Notes: generated from the sequence alone by a model not told the origin. Shown: positions 17,002 to 24,058, counted from the first letter of the stretch. The stretch: DNA of 36,284 nucleotides from an uncultured Bacillota bacterium (GCA_948907985.1 CAQWMM010000020.1:1-36284), one strand, 5' to 3'. Made by a program: numbers and translations.

Positions 17002-17820
17002 ATGAAAATCAGTATGAAGAAGATTCTGGCAGTTCTGACCGCTATGTTGATGGTTTGTGCTTTGGCCGGCTGCGGCGGCGATGATACCAAGGGCAACAGC
17101 AATAATAACCAGCAGGCTGAAGGCCCCAGCGCTTATGAGCTTTATACTCAGGCTGAACAGAAGATGAACGATTTGGAAACTGCTGAGTACAACCTGAATA
17201 TTGCTATGAATATCAATGCCGAAGGCCAGAGTATGGATATGACTATGGGCGGAAACATGAAACAGGTTAAGACCGGCGAGGGCGACGCTGACTTTGATCT
17301 GGCTTTCAACATGAACATGGATATGTCCGCTATGGGCCAGGGTTCTATGGATGTTAATATGTATTACACCAACGGCTACCTGTATTATGATATGGGCGAG
17401 CTGGGCCAGATGAAAGCCGCTATGGATATTGAAACCGCTGAAGAACAAATGAATACCGAGGGTATGGCTGAACTGGAAGAAAGCTGGATTAAAGAATCTT
17501 CCGTTGACGGCAACACCATTCATCTGTTGGTTGACGGCACCAAAATGAGCGAATACGTTGGCGTTGCTGCTGACAGCCTGCAAGGCCTGCCGGAAGACGC
17601 TATGACCATTGGCGACGTTACCATCGACTTGACTACCGACGCCGAGGGTATGCCTACCACTTACAGGATGGTATTGCCGATCACTGTTAGTGCAGAAGGC
17701 CAGACCATGACTATGAATATGGATATGACTATGGATATTGTTGCTACCGAGGGCGTTGTTATTGAGTTCCCCGAGGGCATGGACAGCTGGATGGAAGTTG
17801 ACGCCAGCCAGTTGCAGTAA
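17002..17820 (+). CDS. Methionine-rich lipoprotein (DUF6612-like)
   Basis: 272-residue predicted lipoprotein. The signal peptide (KKILAVLTAMLMVCALAGC) ends in the lipobox LAGC, so the mature protein would be attached to the outer face of the membrane. The mature part is acidic, lacks cysteine apart from the lipidated one, and carries 28 methionines, many in alternating runs such as MDMTMGGNM, MNMDMSAMG and MTMNMDMTMD. It resembles the DUF6612 family of Firmicute lipoproteins, whose function is unknown. ATG 17002 is chosen over TTG 16987 because GGAGGAG lies ten bases upstream. Codon choice is more regular than its neighbours', suggesting high expression. Confidence 0.8.
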   Translation: MKISMKKILAVLTAMLMVCALAGCGGDDTKGNSNNNQQAEGPSAYELYTQAEQKMNDLETAEYNLNIAMNINAEGQSMDMTMGGNMKQVKTGEGDADFDLAFNMNMDMSAMGQGSMDVNMYYTNGYLYYDMGELGQMKAAMDIETAEEQMNTEGMAELEESWIKESSVDGNTIHLLVDGTKMSEYVGVAADSLQGLPEDAMTIGDVTIDLTTDAEGMPTTYRMVLPITVSAEGQTMTMNMDMTMDIVATEGVVIEFPEGMDSWMEVDASQLQ

Positions 17821-17823
17821 GTG

Positions 17824-17928
17824 AACACTTTAACGATTGACAAGGCCAAAGGCCGCAGTCAGAGTTTAGTGTGAACTTATCCATTTGACTTTAGGCAAAT
17901 GGAATCCTTAAAACACTTTAACGATTGA
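17824..17928 (+). repeat. 17-bp direct repeat flanking a hairpin
   Basis: AACACTTTAACGATTGA occurs exactly at 17824-17840 and 17912-17928. Between them is a perfect hairpin, TCCATTTG (17880-17887) with CAAATGGA (17896-17903), and a GGCCAAAGGCC mini-hairpin near 17847. Function not recognised. Confidence 0.75.
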
Positions 17929-17952
17929 TAAGTGAAGATTGAGTTAATAAAA

Positions 17953-17990
17953 AGCAGCCTCCCGGTTTTTAATCGGGAGGTTGCTTTTTT
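17953..17990. terminator. Bidirectional rho-independent terminator
   Basis: A 12-bp stem (17953-17964 with 17974-17985, one G-U) has a T-tract on the plus strand and an A-tract before it, so it can end both the lipoprotein transcript and the convergent pdxST transcript. Confidence 0.9.
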
Positions 17991-17992
17991 AT

Positions 17993-18592
17993 TTATTCAT
18001 TAATCATTCGTAAAAAATAGGCGTGTACCGCGTCGTTATATTCGGGACTGTTGTTCAGTTCCGGGTGAAAGGCGCAAACCAGCTGCTTATCCTCGCGGGC
18101 GGCCACAATTTTACCGTCAACTTTGGCTAAAATCTCCACGTTGTCGCCAACGCTGGCAATATAGGGGGCTCGGATAAAGGTCATGGGGATTTTGCCCAGG
18201 CCTTTAAATTCCTGCTCGGTGTAAAAACTGCCCAGCTGGCGGCCATAAGCGTTGCGTACCGCGGTTATGTGCATGGTAGCCAGGTGGCGGCGCTGGTCGT
18301 TGCTGATCTGCTCAGCCAGCAGCAGCAGACCGGCGCAGGTGCCGAAAACCGGCAGGCCGCCCAGAATCAATTCCCGAATCGGCTGAAAAAGTCCCAAATC
18401 CTGTAAAAGCTTGCCCTGCACCGTGCTTTCGCCGCCGGGAATAATCAGTCCTTCAAAGCCGGCCCCTGTTGCGGCAGATTGCCGTTCCAGGTCGGCCAGC
18501 TGGCGTATTTCAAAAAAGTCTGCGCCCAGACGGTTCAGGGCTTGTTCATGTTCAATAAAGGCTCCTTGCAGAGCTAAAACTCCCAGTCGCAT
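17993..18592 (-). CDS. pdxT: Pyridoxal 5'-phosphate synthase glutaminase subunit PdxT
   Basis: 199-residue class I glutamine amidotransferase that frees ammonia from glutamine and channels it to PdxS for pyridoxal phosphate synthesis. The nucleophile is C86 in GTCAGLLLL, with H176 and E178 in FHPELN completing the triad; the GGEST motif at residues 53-57 is the PdxT signature. Its start is one base after the pdxS stop, so the two are translated together, as the complex requires equal amounts. Supports the PLP-dependent aminotransferase encoded nearby only in a general way. Confidence 0.96.
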   Translation of the reverse strand: MRLGVLALQGAFIEHEQALNRLGADFFEIRQLADLERQSAATGAGFEGLIIPGGESTVQGKLLQDLGLFQPIRELILGGLPVFGTCAGLLLLAEQISNDQRRHLATMHITAVRNAYGRQLGSFYTEQEFKGLGKIPMTFIRAPYIASVGDNVEILAKVDGKIVAAREDKQLVCAFHPELNNSPEYNDAVHAYFLRMINE

Positions 18593-18593
18593 T

Positions 18594-19469
18594 TTATTGC
18601 CCGCGCTGCGCCATTAACAGGTTGATTTCCTGTTCGTTAATCCCAACCATGGCCTCACCTAAATCCTCGGAAAGCTCCGCCAGCATTTTAGCGTCGGTAA
18701 AGTTGGTTACGGCCTTAACAATGGCGGCTGCTCGTTTTTCCGGATTGCCGGATTTGAAGATGCCGGAGCCGACAAACACGCCCTCCGCGCCCAGCTGCAT
18801 CATCAACGCCGCGTCGGCGGGTGTGGCTACGCCGCCGGCCGCAAAGTTTACCACCGGCAGCTTTTTGTTTTCATGCACATACTGTACCAGTTCATAGGGC
18901 ACTTGCAGCTGTTTGGCCGCCTCAAAAAGTTCGTCTTCCGCCATGGAGCCAAGGCGGCGGATTTCGGCCTGCATCAGGCGCATATGCCGTACAGCCTGCA
19001 CCACGTCGCCGGTACCAGGTTCGCCCTTGGTGCGGATCATCGCCGCGCCCTCGGCAATGCGGCGCAGGGCCTCGCCCAAATCTTTTGCGCCGCAGACAAA
19101 AGGCACGTCAAAAGCGGTTTTATCAATATGATACTTGTCGTCGGCGGGGGAGAGAACCTCGCTTTCGTCAATATAATCGATTTCAATAGCCTGCAAAATC
19201 TGGGCCTCGGCAAAGTGGCCGATTCGGCATTTAGCCATAACCGGAATGGAAACAGCTTGTTGAATACCTTTAATCATTTTGGGATCGCTCATACGGGAAA
19301 CCCCGCCGGCAGCCCGGATATCCGCCGGTATGCGCTCCAAAGCCATAACGGCGCAGGCCCCGGCGGCCTCGGCAATTTTGGCCTGTTCCGGCGTGGTAAC
19401 GTCCATAATCACGCCGCCTTTAAGCATCTGAGCCAGATTTTTATTAAGTTCCCATCTGTTGTTTAACAT
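18594..19469 (-). CDS. pdxS: Pyridoxal 5'-phosphate synthase lyase subunit PdxS
   Basis: 291-residue (beta/alpha)8 enzyme that builds pyridoxal phosphate from ribose 5-phosphate, glyceraldehyde 3-phosphate and ammonia from PdxT. Highly conserved throughout: GGVIMDV (residues 18-24), the Schiff-base lysine K80 in IPVMAKCRIGH, EVLSPAD, FVCGAKDLGEALRRIAEGAAMIRTKGEPGTG, and GGVATPADAALMMQLGAEGVFVGSGIFKS. Length is normal. AAGGAGA lies 11 bases before the ATG. An ideal sigma-A promoter lies 70-100 bases upstream; I see no MocR/PdxR-type regulator gene in the window. Confidence 0.97.
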   Translation of the reverse strand: MLNNRWELNKNLAQMLKGGVIMDVTTPEQAKIAEAAGACAVMALERIPADIRAAGGVSRMSDPKMIKGIQQAVSIPVMAKCRIGHFAEAQILQAIEIDYIDESEVLSPADDKYHIDKTAFDVPFVCGAKDLGEALRRIAEGAAMIRTKGEPGTGDVVQAVRHMRLMQAEIRRLGSMAEDELFEAAKQLQVPYELVQYVHENKKLPVVNFAAGGVATPADAALMMQLGAEGVFVGSGIFKSGNPEKRAAAIVKAVTNFTDAKMLAELSEDLGEAMVGINEQEINLLMAQRGQ

Positions 19470-19538
19470 TTGTTGGTCAATCTCCTTTATAACTAGATAC
19501 TAATAATAAAAAATCACAAACCTAGAAAATTGGTATGT

Positions 19539-19567
19539 ATTATACATCATCATAAATTAAATGTCAA
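19539..19567 (-). promoter_or_regulatory. Sigma-A promoter of pdxST
   Basis: On the minus strand TTGACA (19567-19562), exactly 17 nt, TATAAT (19544-19539): a consensus promoter with a leader of about 60 nt before pdxS. Confidence 0.9.
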
Positions 19568-19602
19568 GATTTTTTACAAAAACTTTCGCCTAAAATATAA
19601 TA

Positions 19603-19872
19603 GTCGTGCATTCGGCTTCGAGACAATTTTGTTACACGTTTACGCTGCTTGCAGCTCTGCCCCGGTTTGGCCTGCGGCACCCAGATGACACCGCTTAGTG
19701 CTGCTGCCTTCCGGCCCTGACACGGTTCACGGCTATCTGCTGCGCAGGGCCAGGACGTCAACACTGTTTGCAGCGCAACTGACCATAACAAGCCTGCCCC
19801 TCGGCCGAACATCTGCCCCTCTTGAGCGGATTGAGGGTTACAAGGCGCCGCTACTGCCCCGCATAGCACGAC
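19603..19872 (-). ncRNA. ffs: Signal recognition particle RNA, large bacterial type
   Basis: About 270 nt. The apical SRP domain read on the minus strand contains GTGAACCGTGTCAGG, then GCCGGAAGGCAGCAGCAC, the Ffh-binding helix 8 and tetraloop region. The 5' part (GCGGGGCAGTAGCGGCGCC, then TGTAACC and CAATCCGCTC) matches the Alu-like domain of Bacillus scRNA. Ends are placed by pairing of GTCGTGC (19872-19866) with GCACGAC (19609-19603). It binds Ffh and targets nascent membrane proteins. In B. subtilis the RNA is cut by RNase III from a longer precursor; the promoter about 100 bases upstream fits this. Confidence 0.93.
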
Positions 19873-19958
19873 AAAGGTAAACAATTTTAGTAAAACGATT
19901 TAATAAAACAAATTTTTAATAATAAAAGTTTTATAAATTTTACGACAAAGGTAAACAA
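19868..19958 (-). repeat. Duplicated 17-bp sequence at the 5' end of SRP RNA
   Basis: The plus-strand sequence ACGACAAAGGTAAACAA occurs at 19868-19884, spanning the mature SRP RNA 5' end, and again at 19942-19958 in the predicted precursor leader. Confidence 0.8.
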
Positions 19959-19982
19959 ATTAATAATGAAACAATACAATAT

Positions 19983-20011
19983 ATTTTATAGGAAAAAGCC
20001 GTTTTTGTCAA
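19983..20011 (-). promoter_or_regulatory. Sigma-A promoter of the SRP RNA precursor
   Basis: Minus strand TTGACA (20011-20006), 17 nt, TAAAAT (19988-19983). A start near 19976 lies about 100 nt before the mature RNA. Confidence 0.7.
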
Positions 20012-20020
20012 TAGCTTTTT
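19992..20020 (-). terminator. Weak terminator of the typA-EamA transcript
   Basis: On the minus strand AAAAAGC (20020-20014) pairs with GCTTTTT (19999-19993), loop of 14, stem overlapping the EamA stop codon. It coincides with the SRP promoter. Confidence 0.4.
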
Positions 20021-20963
20021 AATAATTTTTCTTTAAGCGTAAAACCGCTTGCCGGGGGCGGGGCTTCAGCCAGCTAAGCTTGGTTTCCGAGATAATCAGC
20101 GCTGTGAAAATCAGGGCAAAACCGCAAAGCAGCTTTAAGGTTATTGCCTCGTGATAGAAGATGATTGAGAAAATCACACCGAAAACCGATTCCAAAGAAA
20201 GCAGAATGGCCGCGGTGGACGGCTCGGTGTATTTTTGGCCGAAACTTTGAAAAGTCAGAGCGATGGCTGAACAGAACACCGTTAAATATAACAGGGCGCT
20301 GATATTGGCGGCAGTCAGCGGCGGTACCGTTTGGCGTACCACAAAAATTTGCAGCAGCCAGTTGATAAGGCCGCAGGTGGCAAACTGGATTGTCGTTAGC
20401 AGGATTGGGTTGCAGCCGCGCGTAAATTTGGCCAGCGCGACAATGTGCAGAGCATAAAAACCCGCGCCGGCCAGCGTCAGGGCGTCGCCCCAGCCCAGAG
20501 TTAAATCACCCTGCAAGCCGACCAGGCCGATGCCGACAATACAGAGCAAGGCGGCGCTGATGTTGTAGCGATCTGGCCGCAGTTTATCAACAGCCCAATA
20601 GACAAAAGGAACCAGCGCACAGTAGGTGGCGGTGAGAAAAGCGTTTTTGCCGGGCGTGGTACCAGTCAGTCCCAGGGTTTGGGTGTAATAAGCGCCAAAC
20701 AGCAGCAAACCCAGCAGCAAGCCGCGGCGCAGATAGCTGAGGCTGAACTCCCGCCACATTGGATAGAAAACCCCAGCCAGCAGCAGCGCGGCAAATGAAA
20801 AGCGAAAGCCTAACAAATATTCGGTGGGGAGCGAATCCAGGGTGTTTTTTAGCACCACAAATGAGCTGCCCCAGATGAGCGTGGCCAGCAGAATTAAAAT
20901 CTTGCCCAAAAGCGCCGGGCGGCTTTTCAGACTTGCGATTAAACTGTTAACAAACTGACGCAC
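20019..20963 (-). CDS. EamA/DMT-family transporter
   Basis: 314-residue inner-membrane protein of the drug/metabolite transporter superfamily with ten predicted helices in two EamA repeats; the first repeat holds LATLIWGSSFVVLKNTLDSLP and the second AALLYLTVFCSAIALTFQSFGQKYTEPSTAAILLSLE, followed by VFGVIFSIIFYHEAIT. Such proteins export amino acids or other metabolites; the substrate is unknown. It starts with GTG at 20963, supported by AAGGAGT seven bases upstream; the overlapping ATG at 20965 is in another frame. It lies 33 bases after typA and is probably cotranscribed. Confidence 0.88.
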   Translation of the reverse strand: MRQFVNSLIASLKSRPALLGKILILLATLIWGSSFVVLKNTLDSLPTEYLLGFRFSFAALLLAGVFYPMWREFSLSYLRRGLLLGLLLFGAYYTQTLGLTGTTPGKNAFLTATYCALVPFVYWAVDKLRPDRYNISAALLCIVGIGLVGLQGDLTLGWGDALTLAGAGFYALHIVALAKFTRGCNPILLTTIQFATCGLINWLLQIFVVRQTVPPLTAANISALLYLTVFCSAIALTFQSFGQKYTEPSTAAILLSLESVFGVIFSIIFYHEAITLKLLCGFALIFTALIISETKLSWLKPRPRQAVLRLKKNY

Positions 20964-20996
20964 ATAATCACTCCTTAATGCGAATCAATTTATTTA

Positions 20997-22823
20997 TTAG
21001 ATATTTTGGCTTCTTTTGAGTTGTTTCATACGCTGGGCATGATCCAGTTCCTTTTTGCGGATGCGGATATTCTGCGGGGTGATTTCCAGCAGGTCGTCCT
21101 CCTGGATAAACTCCAGGCATTGTTCCAGGCTTAAAGTTACTGGCGGGGACAAGCGCAGCGCTTCGTCGGAACCGGCGGCGCGGGTGTTGGTGGCCTGCTT
21201 TTTCTTGCAGACGTTAACCACCAGATCCTCACTGCGCGGGGAAGAGCCAACCACCATGCCGCCGTATACCTGCACGCCGGGGCCAATAAACAGCGTGCCG
21301 CGTTCCTGGGCGTTATACAGGCCATAGGTGATGGATTCGCCGCGTTCAAAGGCAATCAGGCTGCCGCTGGTGCGTTTGATAATATCTCCCTTGAGGGGGC
21401 CGTAGCCGTAAAACAGATAGTTCATAATGCCCTCGCCCTTGGTGTCGGTCAAAAACTCATCGCGGTAACCAAACAGGCCGCGGGTGGGGATAATATAAAC
21501 CAGTTTCATCCGGCTGCCGGCCTTTTCCATGGATTGCAGATCAGCCTTGCGGTTGCCCATTTTTTCCATCACCGCGCCCATCGACTCCTCCGGTACGTCG
21601 ATCGTCAATTCTTCATAGGGCTCCTGCTTTTGGCCGTCGATTTCCTTAATCAGCGCGCGGGGCGTGCTGACCTGAAACTCATAGCCCTCGCGGCGCATGG
21701 TTTCAATCAGAATGGAAAGGTGCATCTCGCCGCGGCCCAAAACCAGGAACGAATCGCTGTTTTCGGTATCCTGTACGCGCAGCGAAACATCCTTGAGGGT
21801 TTCGCGGTACAGACGGTCGCGCAGCTGGCGCGAGGTTACAAATTTGCCTTCCTGGCCGGCAAAGGGGCTGTCATTGACGGAGAAAGTCATTTCCACTGTT
21901 GGCTCGGAGATTTTGACGAAGGGGATCGCCTCCGGGGTCTGCGGCGCGCAGACGGTGTTGCCAATCGTTACCTTTTCAATACCGGAAAAGGCCACGATGT
22001 CGCCCACTTTGGCGGTTTCCACCGGGGTGCGCTTTAAGCCGTCAAACTGATAGATAGCCGTAACCTTGGCCTTTTGCAGCAAATCTTTATCGTGGTAATC
22101 GCAAAGCACAATTTCCTGATTTTGCGTAATCTGGCCGCGTTCAATCCGGCCGATAGCAATGCGCCCCACATAGTCGTTATAATCAATAGAAGAAACCAAA
22201 ACCTGCAAAGGGCCGTTTTCATCGCCGCCGGGCGCAGGGATATAGTTCAAAATGGTGTCAAAAAGCGGCGTCATATCGCCGGCCAGGTTGTGATAATCAG
22301 TACCGGCTACCCCGGTGCGGGCCGAGCAATAAATGAACGGGCTGTCCATCTGTTCGTCGCTGGCGTCCAGTTCCATAAAAAGCTCCAGCACTTCGTCCAC
22401 AATTTCGTCCGGGCGAGCGTCCGGACGGTCAATCTTATTGATCGCCACAATCACGCGCAGGTTAAGTTCCAGCGCTTTTTGCAGCACAAAACGGGTCTGC
22501 GGCATGGGGCCTTCAAAGGCGTCCACCAGCAGCAGCACGCCGTTTACCATCTTCAAAACGCGCTCCACCTCGCCGCCGAAATCAGCGTGGCCAGGGGTAT
22601 CCACAATATTAATCTTCACGCCATGATAGCTGGCGCTGGTGTTCTTGGCCAAAATGGTGATGCCGCGCTCTCGCTCCAAATCGTTGGAATCCATAACTCG
22701 GTCCTGCACTGTCTGGTTGGCGCGGAAAGTATCGCTCTGACGCAAAAGCTGATCCACCAGCGTGGTCTTGCCATGGTCAACGTGGGCAATGATCGCAATA
22801 TTTCTTAAATCATCTCGCTGCAT
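20997..22823 (-). CDS. typA: Translational GTPase TypA/BipA
   Basis: 608-residue ribosome-associated GTPase of the EF-G family, involved in ribosome assembly and stress or low-temperature growth. G-domain motifs: AHVDHGKTTL (residues 13-22), RERGITILAKN, DTPGHADFGGEVER and NKIDRPDARP. The EF-G-like domains III and V follow, then the TypA-specific C-terminal domain (YGLYNAQERGTLFIGPG, NVCKKKQATNTRAAGSDEALRLSPP). Normal length. GGAGG lies ten bases before the ATG. Confidence 0.97.
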   Translation of the reverse strand: MQRDDLRNIAIIAHVDHGKTTLVDQLLRQSDTFRANQTVQDRVMDSNDLERERGITILAKNTSASYHGVKINIVDTPGHADFGGEVERVLKMVNGVLLLVDAFEGPMPQTRFVLQKALELNLRVIVAINKIDRPDARPDEIVDEVLELFMELDASDEQMDSPFIYCSARTGVAGTDYHNLAGDMTPLFDTILNYIPAPGGDENGPLQVLVSSIDYNDYVGRIAIGRIERGQITQNQEIVLCDYHDKDLLQKAKVTAIYQFDGLKRTPVETAKVGDIVAFSGIEKVTIGNTVCAPQTPEAIPFVKISEPTVEMTFSVNDSPFAGQEGKFVTSRQLRDRLYRETLKDVSLRVQDTENSDSFLVLGRGEMHLSILIETMRREGYEFQVSTPRALIKEIDGQKQEPYEELTIDVPEESMGAVMEKMGNRKADLQSMEKAGSRMKLVYIIPTRGLFGYRDEFLTDTKGEGIMNYLFYGYGPLKGDIIKRTSGSLIAFERGESITYGLYNAQERGTLFIGPGVQVYGGMVVGSSPRSEDLVVNVCKKKQATNTRAAGSDEALRLSPPVTLSLEQCLEFIQEDDLLEITPQNIRIRKKELDHAQRMKQLKRSQNI

Positions 22824-22874
22824 TATTTAGTGCCTCCAAAAAAAATTCTGCTAGATTTGTAAAATAACTTATCT

Positions 22875-22903
22875 ATTATATAGTATGTGCCGCCGCTTGT
22901 AAA
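22875..22903 (-). promoter_or_regulatory. Sigma-A promoter of typA
   Basis: Minus strand TTTACA (22903-22898), 17 nt, TATAAT (22880-22875). It begins 26 bases from the left 21-bp direct repeat, so the island to its right was inserted without damage to this promoter. Confidence 0.85.
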
Positions 22904-22928
22904 GAGTTTAGTGTCTTTTTTTGTAAAA

Positions 22929-22949
22929 TTTTTTAGCCGCTGTATAAAT
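22929..22949. repeat. Left copy of 21-bp direct repeat flanking the DUF3800 island
   Basis: Six T's followed by AGCCGCTGTATAAAT; identical over 21 bases to 23899-23919, in the same orientation, 970 bases apart. It lies between the typA promoter and the DUF3800 stop codon. Possible insertion-site duplication or attachment site. Confidence 0.85.
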
Positions 22950-22981
22950 TTAATCAGCCTTATTTAATCTCTTTGTTAATC

Positions 22982-23671
22982 CTAAGGCAGATATTTCAGA
23001 CAGAGATTTTGCCGGGCTAAAGCCAGCTGGTTGTTGCAGGCCAGATAGTATAACCTGTTGGCTATAATATCGGCTGCTCGAATAAGGGGCATATGTTCAG
23101 AGTTGCAAAAGCTGACGGAAACCCGATTTAAGTTTGTGAAGATTGGCGGAAAATACACATTATAATTCCAGTTATATGTACCGTTTTTAAATTCCTGTTC
23201 TAGTGATTCCTGTAACTCATACAAGCCGTTAGTTGCGGTTGTATGTTCGTCTACATTAACATATAGATTTTCAATTTCATCAGGCTTGATTTGCTTTTGC
23301 CTGATCAAATGTTCAAACACATTTTTCAAACCGATTTTATAGGCAAAATCCAAATATCTTTGCTTATCCTTTTTATTAGAGAAAATTTGTTTGTGGACTT
23401 TGTTTTGATTTATGATAATGCCGAAACGCTGATATTGGGCAGAGGAACGGAATAATTTACCTTTGTCTGCGTTGCTTAAATAAACGGCTTTTAGCTCCTG
23501 GCATTTGTCATAGCTGCGATTACGTCTTAAGGTACGTTCAGCATTTAAATATTTTCTTGTGGCAATATCCTTTTCGTTTCGTGAAAGAAAAATAATTCCG
23601 CCAAATACAAAATAATTATTATGCAGATAATCAAAAACGCCTGATTCGTCGGAATAAACAAAAATATTCAT
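22982..23671 (-). CDS. DUF3800 domain protein (predicted RNase H-like nuclease/toxin)
   Basis: 229-residue protein matching DUF3800, a family of unproven function often found in defence and toxin-antitoxin settings and thought to have an RNase H-like fold. Family marks: YSDESG at residues 6-11 (D8, E9), ELKAVYLS (E59, K61), NVDEHTT (D141, E142) and RAADIIAN (D201), which would give an acidic active site. I start it at ATG 23671; AGGAAAGG lies 12-17 bases upstream, so TTG 23674 is also possible, while the longer open frame to 23881 runs through the upstream RNA and terminator and is not coding. AT-richer than its neighbours. Preceded by a promoter, a structured RNA and a terminator, and bounded by direct repeats: see findings. 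Confidence 0.85.
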   Translation of the reverse strand: MNIFVYSDESGVFDYLHNNYFVFGGIIFLSRNEKDIATRKYLNAERTLRRNRSYDKCQELKAVYLSNADKGKLFRSSAQYQRFGIIINQNKVHKQIFSNKKDKQRYLDFAYKIGLKNVFEHLIRQKQIKPDEIENLYVNVDEHTTATNGLYELQESLEQEFKNGTYNWNYNVYFPPIFTNLNRVSVSFCNSEHMPLIRAADIIANRLYYLACNNQLALARQNLCLKYLP

Positions 23672-23699
23672 CAAATACACAAACCTTTCCTGACAAAAC

Positions 23700-23720
23700 A
23701 AAAAGCCGCCTTGCGGCGGC
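23700..23720 (-). terminator. Strong terminator between the RNA and DUF3800
   Basis: Minus strand GCCGCC (23720-23715), loop GCAA, GGCGGC (23710-23705), then five T's. It lies 29 bases before the DUF3800 start, so only read-through transcripts would make the protein. Confidence 0.92.
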
Positions 23721-23797
23721 TTCCCCGTGGCCGACGTACTTACAGTACGCTTAAACGTTAATTCGGTGGCACGAGTATACAGCATATTTCCATCTGC
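23700..23797 (-). ncRNA. Predicted structured RNA upstream of DUF3800
   Basis: About 98 nt from the predicted start near 23797 to the terminator T-run at 23700. Pairings on the minus strand: CTCGTG (23775-23770) with CACGGG (23729-23724, one G-U); CCGA (23766-23763) with TCGG (23734-23731); hairpin CGTAC-TGTAA-GTACG (23749-23735) stacked directly on it; then the terminator. No plausible reading frame. Structured 'DUF3800' RNA motifs of several classes have been described upstream of such genes; I cannot say which class, if any, this is. It may be an RNA antitoxin or a cis-regulator. Confidence 0.65.
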
Positions 23798-23803
23798 AAC
23801 TTT

Positions 23804-23832
23804 AGTATAACAGCTTTTGGCAGCTGTGTCAA
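23804..23832 (-). promoter_or_regulatory. Consensus promoter of the RNA-DUF3800 unit, with spacer inverted repeat
   Basis: Minus strand TTGACA (23832-23827), exactly 17 nt, TATACT (23809-23804). The spacer and its edge hold a perfect inverted repeat, ACAGCT (6 nt) AGCTGT, a likely repressor site. Confidence 0.88.
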
Positions 23833-23898
23833 CTAAAAAAGTGCGATAAAATGAAAATATCTGCTTTAACAGTATCTGCAAATAAGCAAGAAAATATG

Positions 23899-23919
23899 TT
23901 TTTTAGCCGCTGTATAAAT
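23899..23919. repeat. Right copy of 21-bp direct repeat flanking the DUF3800 island
   Basis: Exact second copy of 22929-22949, on the promoter-distal side of the RNA/DUF3800 unit, before the promoter region of the glutamate synthase operon. Confidence 0.85.
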
Positions 23920-23968
23920 AATTATATTATACGCATTTATATAAATCAACCCCCTGCCAAATATTACT

Positions 23969-23978
23969 TTGTATACAA
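23969..23978. promoter_or_regulatory. Palindrome upstream of the glutamate synthase promoter
   Basis: TTGTATACAA, a perfect 10-bp palindrome 12 bases before the -35 element; position fits an activator or repressor site. Regulator unknown. Confidence 0.4.
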
Positions 23979-23990
23979 TGCAAATAGATA

Positions 23991-24019
23991 TTGACTAAAA
24001 GGCTGAATTATTATACAAT
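23991..24019 (+). promoter_or_regulatory. Sigma-A promoter of the glutamate synthase-glutamine synthetase operon
   Basis: TTGACT (23991-23996), exactly 17 nt, TACAAT (24014-24019). The start near 24026 gives a leader of about 85 nt. Confidence 0.8.
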
Positions 24020-24037
24020 AGGTGAATATTAAAAAAC

Positions 24038-24058
24038 TTTAGCTTACTAAATTTTTTT
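24038..24058 (+). terminator. Small terminator-like element in the operon leader
   Basis: TTTAG, loop CTTA, CTAAA, then seven T's (24052-24058). The five-pair AT-rich stem is weak; if used, it could be an attenuator in the leader of the glutamate synthase operon. Confidence 0.35.

Noticed and set aside
19564..19884. Open frames across the SRP RNA
   Set aside because: The region is explained by conserved SRP RNA sequence and end pairing.
23672..23881. N-terminal extension of the DUF3800 open frame by 70 residues
   Set aside because: It translates the promoter-proximal RNA and a perfect rho-independent terminator; the DUF3800 family starts with the YSDESG segment just after ATG 23671.
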